From the NCBI GenBank assembly GCA_951812785.1, contig OX638335.1:771501-835500 (forward strand): a stretch of 64,000 nucleotides of DNA, in the 5' to 3' direction. This document shows, piece after piece, positions 27,966-36,741 of the stretch; the stretch's first letter is position 1; the number at the start of each line of letters is the position of its first letter. The stretch is from an uncultured Gammaproteobacteria bacterium (GTDB lineage Bacteria > Pseudomonadota > Gammaproteobacteria > UBA4575). The position numbers were made by a program, and so were the translations under genes. The notes below the pieces were generated by a model. The model was not told the DNA's origin. It saw only the letters and a list, made by a program, of their open reading frames with translations, and did not search any database.

Positions 27966-29377
27966 ATGATGCGCGATTCTCTTGAAAAACAGCACCTCCT
28001 TGGATTGCGCTTTGGCGTGGCCATTTTAGATGAGGCGCATAAGGCACGAAGCAGGCAGGGCTTCGGTAAAGATGCAGGCTCTCACAACGAATTGCTCGCC
28101 TTTATGCGTGAAATCGCCGCGCGATCTGACCATGTCATTTTGGGAACAGCAACGCCCATTCAACCCCCCCCTGATGACTTGTGGGACTTGATTGGCATCC
28201 TGCATCAGGGAGGCGGCAATTTCGTCCTTGGTAATGATTTTGCCAAATGGCATCGCCCACCGGAGGTGCTGCCAATATTGTCCGGTGAGCAACGAGTCAT
28301 TGAAGCCAGTTTTGCCTGGGAGCTGCTTCGCCCACCTTTGCCCGTTGTTGATTCGACCAACGAACAATATGCACGTCGTCTATTCAGCTCTCTTCGTCAG
28401 GATATTGGATTAATCAGAATGACAAGTGGGATATAAAAAGCACGTTATCCGATCTGTCTGATGACTCCTTGGAATACCTTGAAGATGAATTGGACAGAGA
28501 TATTGCAGGCGCCAGCTTTTTTCAACGGGAAAACCCTTTTATCCATCACATCTGGAAGGATGTACAGTACCGGAAGAAAGTGACGAACAGCTAATAGAAG
28601 TCAAGGCCGAAAGCCCGGATGAAGTCGCCGTTCTGGAACGCATGATAGCCAGACTTGAGCGCATCGAAGAAGATCCCAAACTCAACGCCGTCATTCATTA
28701 TCTTGAGAAGGAAAAATGGCTGAAGTTTGGTGTAATTATTTTCAGTCAGTATTACGACACCGCGAAATGGGTCGCCGATTCGTTAGCCGTTCGATACTTA
28801 GATCAGCCTGTAGGTTTATACGCAGGTGCAGGCAGAAGCCGACTTTATCAGAAAGGTGATAGCGTCAATATTGAAAGGGAAACGCTTAAACGCATGGTCG
28901 CAGAGCATCAACTTGAAATCATGGTTGCCACTGATGCTGCCTGTGAGGGTTTAAATCTACAGACTCTGGGTGCGATCAATGTTGATTTGCCATGGAATCC
29001 GACCAAACTGGAGCAGCGCATTGGCCGAATTAAGCGTTTTGGGCAGGTGCGAGAAAAAGTCGACATGCTCAATCTCGTCAACGAGCAAACCGTCGATGAG
29101 AAGGTTTATGAAAAACTGTCCGAGCGAATGCAGGATCGTTACAACTTATTTGGCTCCTTACCCGATACCATTCGGGATGAGTGGATTGAGGACATTGAAA
29201 CCATGGGCGAAAAAATGGATGAATATATTTACGCCCAGAAACAGGCTAATGGCTTCGATCTTCAGTTATACTGAAACCATGTCTCCATCGGAGAACGATT
29301 GGCGTGACTGCTCAAACGTACTTTCACGCCGTGATTTTACTGAATTGATGATGTCTGGGTGGAGTGAAGTAAAGTAG
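27966..29377 (+). pseudogene. SNF2-type helicase of a defence system, decayed fragments
   Basis: Fragments in at least three frames form the helicase core and C-terminus of a superfamily-2 Snf2-like ATPase: FGVAILDEAHKARS (DEAH), DHVILGTATPIQ (motif III), NDKWDIKSTLSDLSDDSLEY in a second frame, DEQLIEVKAESPDEVA, GVIIFSQYYDTAKWVADSLA (motif IV), ATDAACEGLNLQ (V), QRIGRIKRFGQVREKVDML (VI), and DWRDCSNVLSRRDF...GW in yet another frame. The N-terminus with Walker A is missing and about 40 residues are lost near 28555. I recall close relatives as PLD-like/helicase proteins in R-M-like or BREX/DISARM-like defence clusters. GC rises sharply at its left end. Confidence 0.85.
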
Positions 29378-29436
29378 CGGAATATCAAGGGTTCTAAATC
29401 AGACAAGCATGGTTTCGCTCTTTAAAACTACAGGGT

Positions 29437-31719
29437 ATGAAAATGGCGACTGAGCGAATAAGTAAAATTAAAAACTACAGGATCTTCCGTGCATTCGCCT
29501 GGCCTCATGATCTGCTCGATTTTAAGGATAAGAACTTGTTCTATGGCTGGAATGGCTCCGGCAAATCGACACTTTCTAATTTATTCCGGTTAATCGAAAA
29601 GGGAGCGCCCGTTACAGAAGGTGAGGTCGAATTCGTCATATCCGGAAGTAAGGTGGATGGGGCGGCTCTCTCAACGGCTCAAGGGCTTCCTCAAGCCCGC
29701 GTCTTCAATAAAGACTTTATTGCCGATAACGTATTCACCAGTCATGGCTCGGTAGCCCCCATCTTCTTCCTGGGTGAAAAAAATATCAAGAAGCAAAAAC
29801 AAGTTGAAGAGCTCAAGGAGGATCACGACCAGGTCAAGAAGAAAGGTCACGAAAAAGAGACTGAGAAACACCGATCAGAAAAGGCTCTCGATGATTTTAA
29901 AAAGGAGCGGGCTAAATCCATCAAAGACTTACTGAGCTCATCAGGTGGAAATAATCCTTACAACAATTATAACAAGCGCTATTACGAGGTGAAATGTGAT
30001 GAGCTGCTTGAGCTTTCTGATACTGAGCAAAAAGTAAAGATCCTGGACGAATCTGACCTCGACGCGCAGAAAAAGAAGAAAGAGTCGGTCCCACTCGATA
30101 AATTACAAATTCTGAATTTTAGCTACCCTGATACCCAACAATTGACCGATCAAGTCGTTACTTTGCTCAAGAAAACAGTAGTTTCTTCAGTCATAGAAGC
30201 TCTCAAAAACGACCAAGAGCTTTCTGACTGGGTAAAAACTGGTCTGGCAAAGCATAAAAATGATAATTCCAATGATTGCCTCTTTTGTGGCCAACCTCTG
30301 CCTGATGGCCGTATTCAGGAGTTGGAAGCTCACTTCAACGACAAATACAACGCATTAATTGGCGAGATCGAAAGCGAGTCTACGGTCGTGAAGTCAGCGA
30401 TTGAATCTTTAAAATCATATGTCCCACCAAACCGACTGGGTCTGTATGATCATTTCAAAATTGAGTTCGACACTCAACACCAAGACCTTTCTGACGAAAT
30501 AGGCAGACTCAAGGAATCTCTGGAAAGCCTTCTTGCTGCCCTTAAAGAAAAGGCGCAAACACCATTCCAGTCAATTGAGCGGAGTTTCGATGTCGTCGTC
30601 GGCAACATAAAAGTGATTTCTGATTTAAACGCGGTGATAAGCAAACACAACCAAGAGACAGACGATTTTGAAACAGCAATCAGTGTTGCGAGGACAGCAA
30701 TCGAAGAATCCCTGGTTGCGCAAAGTCTGGCGGAGTATGAGCAGATAAGGAATGAAGTTGATCTGGCCTCTACCGCTAGTCAGGCGGCTTCAGATAGAGC
30801 TGCCGCATTAAAAACTAAAATTCGCGAGATTGAAAAGGATATCGAAGAACACCGCAGACCTGCTGATGAACTGAATGCTGATATCTGTTCCTATCTTGGC
30901 AGAGATGAGCTTACCTTCGAAATTCAAGGCAATGGCTACCAGATCAGCCGCAATGGAATTCCAGCTGAAAATCTGAGCGAAGGAGAGAGGACGGCGATAG
31001 CTTTCTTATACTTTCTGAAATCGCTCAGCGCTAAGTCCTTTTCCTTGAAGGATGGTATCGTCGTCATCGATGACCCGGTCTCAAGTTTGGATAGCAACGC
31101 ACTCTTCCACGCCTTTGGATTCATGAAGGACAGGACAAAAGATTCAGGGCAGCTTTTTATTCTGACACATAGCCATTCATTTTTCAGGCAAGTAAAAAAC
31201 TGGTTTAATCACCTCCGACATCAAAACAATAAGGATGTGAACTTAAGGCCCGCAAGGTTTTATATGCTAACCAGTAATGTAGTCGATGGGAAACGATCTT
31301 CCTCTATATCAAAGCTCGATAGTCTTCTGCACGAGTATGAATCAGAGTATCACTATCTATTCAGTCTCGTTTACAAAGCAGCTAATTCTGAAGAGGAGGA
31401 GGGCTTACAGCAGAATTACCATTTGCCCAACATAGCACGAAGACTACTGGAATCCTTTCTTGCGTTTCGCCAGCCGTCAAAGACTGGCGAATTACGACAG
31501 CAGCTCGACCTTATTGATTTCGATGTTGCGAAAAAGACCAGAATTCTCAGGTTTCTTCACACACACTCCCACGCAGGCCAGATCTCCGACCCAGAGCACG
31601 ATCCATCAATTTTAATTGAAACAAAACAGGTATTAGAGGATTTGCTTTGCTTGATACAAAAAGATGATGATCGTCACTTTGACGAGATGAAAACCTTGGT
31701 TACCAAGGTTACCAAATGA
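29437..31719 (+). CDS. RloC/PrrC-like AAA ATPase, candidate anticodon nuclease with Zn-hook
   Basis: A 760-aa AAA_13-type protein. Walker A GWNGSGKST at residues 37-45; a lysine-rich coiled coil; CLFCG at 281-285, a Rad50-like zinc hook; a second coiled coil; signature LSEGER (about 513-518); Walker B IVVIDDPVSSLD (about 542-553); LTHSHSFF. The C-terminal region has R668, E672 and a histidine cluster H708/H710/H712 (ARRLLESF ... FLHTHSH), the R...E...H order proposed for the anticodon-nuclease site of PrrC and RloC. RloC excises the wobble nucleotide of target tRNAs and is thought to act when phage overcome restriction. Length matches RloC, not PrrC (about 400). It is the intact neighbour of a broken helicase. 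ATG 29437 or 29443. Confidence 0.8.
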   Translation: MKMATERISKIKNYRIFRAFAWPHDLLDFKDKNLFYGWNGSGKSTLSNLFRLIEKGAPVTEGEVEFVISGSKVDGAALSTAQGLPQARVFNKDFIADNVFTSHGSVAPIFFLGEKNIKKQKQVEELKEDHDQVKKKGHEKETEKHRSEKALDDFKKERAKSIKDLLSSSGGNNPYNNYNKRYYEVKCDELLELSDTEQKVKILDESDLDAQKKKKESVPLDKLQILNFSYPDTQQLTDQVVTLLKKTVVSSVIEALKNDQELSDWVKTGLAKHKNDNSNDCLFCGQPLPDGRIQELEAHFNDKYNALIGEIESESTVVKSAIESLKSYVPPNRLGLYDHFKIEFDTQHQDLSDEIGRLKESLESLLAALKEKAQTPFQSIERSFDVVVGNIKVISDLNAVISKHNQETDDFETAISVARTAIEESLVAQSLAEYEQIRNEVDLASTASQAASDRAAALKTKIREIEKDIEEHRRPADELNADICSYLGRDELTFEIQGNGYQISRNGIPAENLSEGERTAIAFLYFLKSLSAKSFSLKDGIVVIDDPVSSLDSNALFHAFGFMKDRTKDSGQLFILTHSHSFFRQVKNWFNHLRHQNNKDVNLRPARFYMLTSNVVDGKRSSSISKLDSLLHEYESEYHYLFSLVYKAANSEEEEGLQQNYHLPNIARRLLESFLAFRQPSKTGELRQQLDLIDFDVAKKTRILRFLHTHSHAGQISDPEHDPSILIETKQVLEDLLCLIQKDDDRHFDEMKTLVTKVTK

Positions 31720-31783
31720 GAGTGCTTCATACATCATACGGAGATAAATGTTTCCAAATATTGGGGCATGAGGGAAAGATTTT

Positions 31784-33046
31784 GTGAAATTCATCCACGC
31801 AGCAGACATTCATCTCGACAGTGTTCTGCACGGATTAGAGCGATACGAGGGTGCCCCCGTAGAGGAAATCCGCAGTGCCACGCGCCGTGCCTTTGATAAT
31901 CTCATCAAGCTGTCGATTGATGAGGAGGTGGCATTCGTGTTACTGGTTGGGGATCTGTATGACGGGGACTGGAAGGACTACAACACAGGGCTGTACTTTG
32001 TTGAACGCATGGGAAGATTGCACGATGCCGGTATCCGTGTCTTCATCGTGGCTGGCAACCATGATGCAGCCAGCCAGATTACAAAACTCCTTCGCTTACC
32101 TGACAACGTTACTCTATTTTCAACGAGGAAACCTGAAAGGATTGTCCTCAATGACCTGGGCGTGAGTATTTGCGGACAGGGTTTCGCAACACGGGCAGTC
32201 ACGGACGATATTTCCCGAGACTATCCGCAAGGCGATCCACAACTCCTGAATATCGGATTGCTGCATACCTGTCTGGACGGTAAGCCAGGCCATGAGCCCT
32301 ACGCACCCTGTACGGTAGATGGGCTACGTTCCAAAGGATACCAGTACTGGGCGTTGGGCCATGTGCATAAACGCGAAGAGGTAAGCCAGGACCCATGGAT
32401 TGTGTTTCCAGGCAATATCCAGGGAAGACATATTCGTGAACTAGGACCAAAGGGCTGCACATTGGTCACGGTGGAGGGCGGAGAAATTGTGGAGGTAGAA
32501 CACCGAGACCTCGATGTAATGCGTTGGTCTATTTACGAGCTTGATGTTTCTGCTACAGAGACGGTCGATGACATCTATGAACAGGTGCGAGAGGGGCTGC
32601 AGTCGGCATTGGATGCTGCTGAAGGGCGGCCAGTGGCTATGCGTCTCGTTCTGCAAGGAGCTTGTGCTGCACACTTGAAGTTGCATGCTGACCGTGAACA
32701 TTGGATCCAAGAGTATCGGGCCTTGGCAACCGGACTCGGCGGTGCCGGCATATGGTTGGAGAAGGTTTCCATTAAGACGAAGCTTGCCATTTCTACCGAT
32801 GGAGTTCTTGAAGGTGATGACGCATTGAGCGGTCTGCTGCGTACTATCCGCGACATGGAGCTGGATGACTTGGTTCTGGACGAGCTGGCAGGTGAAATGT
32901 CCGTGCTTCGTCAGAAACTTCCCGCCGAACTGCTGGCTGGCGATGATCCCTTTGACGCAACCAATCCGAAATTTCTCATAGAAACGCTGGAGGATATCAA
33001 GGAGCTTCTCGTAAATCGCTTGTTGTCCATGGAGAGTAGGACATGA
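31784..33046 (+). CDS. yhaO: YhaO-like metallophosphatase/DNA exonuclease (SbcD-type)
   Basis: A 420-aa calcineurin-like nuclease with every metal motif: ADIHLDSV (D-x-H), LLVGDLYDGDW (GD-x2-D), VAGNHDA (GNH-D), GLLHTCLDG and LGHVHKRE (GH-x-H). It corresponds to the Mre11/SbcD half of a Rad50-Mre11-type complex; YhaO is the form partnered with YhaN. GTG start at 31784, four bases overlap with yhaN (ATGA). High GC compared with the flanks. Confidence 0.88.
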   Translation: MKFIHAADIHLDSVLHGLERYEGAPVEEIRSATRRAFDNLIKLSIDEEVAFVLLVGDLYDGDWKDYNTGLYFVERMGRLHDAGIRVFIVAGNHDAASQITKLLRLPDNVTLFSTRKPERIVLNDLGVSICGQGFATRAVTDDISRDYPQGDPQLLNIGLLHTCLDGKPGHEPYAPCTVDGLRSKGYQYWALGHVHKREEVSQDPWIVFPGNIQGRHIRELGPKGCTLVTVEGGEIVEVEHRDLDVMRWSIYELDVSATETVDDIYEQVREGLQSALDAAEGRPVAMRLVLQGACAAHLKLHADREHWIQEYRALATGLGGAGIWLEKVSIKTKLAISTDGVLEGDDALSGLLRTIRDMELDDLVLDELAGEMSVLRQKLPAELLAGDDPFDATNPKFLIETLEDIKELLVNRLLSMESRT

Positions 33047-36000
33047 AGATTCGGACATTGAATCTGTCAGCATTCGGGCCTTTTACCGAGAGAGAGCTGG
33101 CGTTTGACGAGGTGGGGCTGCATATCGTCTATGGGCCCAACGAGGCGGGAAAGAGCTCGGCTCTACGCGGTTTAAAAGCCCTGCTTTATGGCATTGATGA
33201 GCGTACTCTCGATAACTTCATTCATGCGAACGATAAGCTCCGAATTCACGGATATTTACGAACTATCGATGATAGTGAACTCGCGTTCGTCCGGCGTAAA
33301 GGCCGGAAAAATACCTTATTGACCCCCGATGGTGAAGCGCTAGATGAACAGGCGCTAGCGCCTGTTCTCCAAGGTGTGACATCGGAACTTTTCGAGTCGC
33401 TTTTTGGGATTGATCATCAGGCCTTGGTGCAGGGAGGAAATGAGATCCTTGAGCAGAAAGGAGAAGTCGGACAGGCGCTTTTTTCCGCAGCGCTTGGTAG
33501 TCATGCACTGCACGCCGTACTCAGAGAACTGGATGATTCGGCGAAAAAGCTTTTTCTTCCCGCTGCTTCAAAGCCGCTGATCAACTCAGCCATTCGAACT
33601 CATGCGGATCTGAGGGCTGAGATTAGAAAGTGCTCGCTCTCGTCCATAGAATGGGATGAACATCGCCGTGCATTGGCACGTACAGAGGAAGAGCTGAAGC
33701 GAATTCAGGCTGAACTGGCAGACAACCGGACAGAGATAAATCGTTTACAGCGTATCCAGAACGTTTTACCGAAACTCTCCAGGCGTCGTGAGCTTTTTCA
33801 GGAACTGAAGCTGCTGGGTGAGGTTGTCGTCCTTCCGGAAGACTTTTCTGATCGTCGCCAGAAGGCAGTCAATGGATTGGAGACAGCTCAAGCCATCCTG
33901 GATAAGGCGACGCCTCGCCTCGAAGGATTACAGAACCAACTCGCAGGATTATCAACAAATCAGACATTGCTGGATCAAACAGAAAGTATTGAAAACCTTC
34001 ATGCCCGCTTGGGCGGTCATCGAAAGGCACTGCAAGACCGACCGCACCTCTACGCTGAACGTCAGCAACTGCTGGCCGATGCCGAGTTTATACTCAAAGA
34101 GATTCACTCTGACCTCAAGCTCAAGGATATCGAAAAATTACGTCCCGTACAGGCAAAACGACAGCACATTGCTAATTTGGGCAATAAAGAAGCCGTCCTG
34201 AATGATCGGGTAGAACAAGCAGAGACCAGTCTTGGAGAAACAAACAAACGCCTGAAAGCTGCTCGTAAGGAACGTGACGAGATCCCTGAATCGGGTCCAG
34301 TGGATGCACTGCACCGAGCAATAACCGCCGCCAGAAAACAAGGGGAACTGGATGCCTTGATCCAGTCCACTCAGCGCGGGATTACAAGCCTGCGGACTGA
34401 ATGCGCAACTGGCCTTGCACGACTCACTTTGTGGGCCGGCGAGCTGGAAGATGTTTCCGGATTGGCGTTATGTGGTCGGGAAAGCATTTATCGTTTTGAA
34501 GAGGATTATGGCAAGCTCATCAAGCGTACTCAGCGGCTTGAGGAGAAGAAAAGCGAGGTCGCCGAATCCTTACAGGATGCCTCGCTAAGGATCGCGGAGA
34601 TCAAGCGTGTAGGGGAAGTGCCGACGGAGGTAGCCCTCACCAATGTCAGATCCGAGCGTGATTCGGTGTGGCAGTTGCTGCGCCGGCAGTGGGTAGATGG
34701 TGATGACGTGTCAGTCGAGGCAAGTGAATACCAGGATGAAGGATCGTTGCCGGATGTCTTTGAAAACCGCCTTACTGGTGCCGACGAGGTGTCAGATCGA
34801 CTGCGCCGGGAAGCAGAACGGGTTCATGCACTGGCAAGTCTCCAGGCCAAGCAAGAGGCGGGGCAAAGGCAAGCAGACGAGATAGCTGAGCAGCTTGAGG
34901 CAACAAAGGCTGAAAAGATTCAACTTGATGCGGATTGGGTGGGATTGTGGGCTCCCTCTCAGATTATTCCGCTTAGTCCGCGAGAGATGAGGGCCTGGCT
35001 GGATACTTTTAAAAAGCTGCGTGATCAGGTAAAGGCCTTATATCTTCAGGGTCAAAAAGCGAGTGAGTTTGAGGACAATCGTACCGCGCATATCCAGCGG
35101 CTTAATGAGCAACTGTCCGGGCTGGGCAGAGCGGCTTCCACATCGCAAGAGCTGGAAGCCGTACTGTTGGAATGCGAAACGTTAGCGAGCCAGCTTGATG
35201 AGTTTAAACGCACACTCGATACCCTGAACAAGGAGGTCAAGGACCGAGAGGCCGATGTTGAATCGTTGAGTGACGAGCATCAATTGGCAACCGAGTCGCT
35301 CGACGCATGGAAGATCCAGTGGTCTGAGCAGATGCAGAGCCTGGGCCTGCAAAGTGAGACCCCACCATCGGAAGTCGACGATTTCATAGAAAATGTTAGA
35401 GATCTGTTTTCAAAACAGGATGACGCGGAGGAGCTGCGCATACGTATCAATGCCAGCTTAGAAATAACGCGTAGATCGTTAATGCAGGAGGAGCTGCGCA
35501 TACGTATCAATGCCATCGACGAAGCTGCAACAGCATTCCGAACCCAGATAGAGGTTATGGTGGCCACTATTGCCCCCGAATTAGGTGATATGCCAGACGA
35601 TGATGCGGTTGTGCGCCTTAACGCACTGCTATCTGAAAACCGATTGAAGCAGACAAAACGGCAACAGATTGAAGAGCAGATCGAACAGGCAACGCAGGAG
35701 ATACAGGATTCGAACGCTTCCATCCAGACGATGACAGGTCAACTGGATGCGCTATGTGTGGAAGCAAAATGCGATGGCCACCCTCAACTTGAGGCGGCGG
35801 AACGTCAGTCCGCTGATTATCTTCGAATCAAGGGCGCCCTTGAGTCGATAGAGCAGGAGATCCTGGATGCCGGAGAGGGCAGCACTATTGCCAAGTTGGA
35901 GGCTCAAGCGGAGGGCATAGATCTGGATAGTTTGCCGGGGCGAATCACAGAGTTGGACAACAAGATCAAGGATGAGCTCGAACCCAAATGTACTGAGCTT

Positions 36001-36590
36001 GCATCTAAAAAGGGGCGTGAAGAAAAGGAATTGGAACTTATGGATGGCAGTGATCAGGCAGCCATGCTCGCCGATCAGGCCCAGGCTACACTTGCCAGTA
36101 TTCGCTCAGACGCTGAGCGCTATATTCAGGTTAAGTTGGCTGGCAAGATATTGCGTGATCAGATTGAGCGTTATCGCAAGGAGAACCAAGGACCGCTGGT
36201 CAAGCGCGCCAGCGAACATTTCTCCACACTGACTTTGGGGTCGTTCGATGGCCTCATGACTGATTTCAATGAAAGGGATGAACCCATACTCACTGGCATT
36301 CGCCCAGGGGGGAGCGTGTGAATGTGGAAGGCATGAGCTCAGGGGCGCGAGACCAGCTCTACCTGGCGTTGCGTCTCGCGTCTTTGGAAAAATACATGGA
36401 ATCGTCCGAACCAATGCCTTTCATTGTCGATGACATACTTGTAGACTTTGATGATGCTCGTTCACAGGCAGCATTGAATGCGCTGGCTGAATTGGCCGAG
36501 AAGACGCAAGTTATCCTGTTTACGCATCATTCGCGGGTTGTTGAGCAGTCGAAGAATGTGAATGGAGCGGTCACTGTGCAAGAGTTGTAG
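33043..36590 (+). pseudogene. yhaN: YhaN-like SMC/Rad50-type ATPase, split by a frameshift near its C-terminus
   Basis: 1092 codons then 90 more in another frame. Walker A GPNEAGKSS (residues 31-39), DERTLDNFIH and an extremely long coiled coil fit YhaN, the partner of YhaO. The first frame ends ILTGIRPGGSV at a stop; homologues read RPGGERV-x-V-EGMSSG, and the second frame continues NVEGMSSGARDQLYLALRLA (signature) and FIVDDILVDFDD (Walker B). The run of six G at 36307-36312 lacks one base (G7 expected). Without it, Walker B is lost, unless frameshifting restores it. It also holds a 60-bp tandem duplication at 35427-35515. Confidence 0.85.
35427..35515 (+). repeat. Direct repeat inside yhaN (29 bp, 60-bp period)
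   Basis: GGAGGAGCTGCGCATACGTA and nine more bases occur at 35427-35455 and again at 35487-35515. Both encode EELRIRINA in the same frame, so 20 codons (with an unrelated spacer, SLEITRRSLMQ) were added to the coiled coil without breaking the frame. It may be a recent duplication or a natural repeat unit of the coil. Confidence 0.8.
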
Positions 36591-36685
36591 TTTGCGATGC
36601 GATTAGGTTTTCTTCTCAATAACCAGTTCAGGTTGACTTTCAGCCTCAGCGTGATTGTTAACAAGGTCAGGCACGGAGGTGGTGT

Positions 36686-36724
36686 ATGAGCGTTACCGAT
36701 GAAGGTTATTTTGAGGTGTTTTAG
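36686..36724 (+). other. 12-codon ORF with strong RBS upstream of the SNF2 gene
   Basis: GGAGG (36675-36679) lies six bases before ATG 36686, which encodes MSVTDEGYFEVF and stops at 36724, 17 bases before the SNF2 start. The SNF2 ATG itself has only a G6 run one base upstream, a poor ribosome site. The short ORF could be a leader peptide or the remnant of a lost gene start. Bases 36591-36741 hold nothing else. Confidence 0.3.
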
Positions 36725-36741
36725 CAGGTAAATAGGGGGGA

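Noticed and set aside
32441-33073. 210-codon minus-strand ORF opposite yhaO
   Set aside because: yhaO has every metal-binding motif in the sense frame; the antisense ORF has no domain.
35280-35723. 147-codon minus-strand ORF inside yhaN
   Set aside because: Shadow of the coiled-coil region; no homology features or ribosome site.
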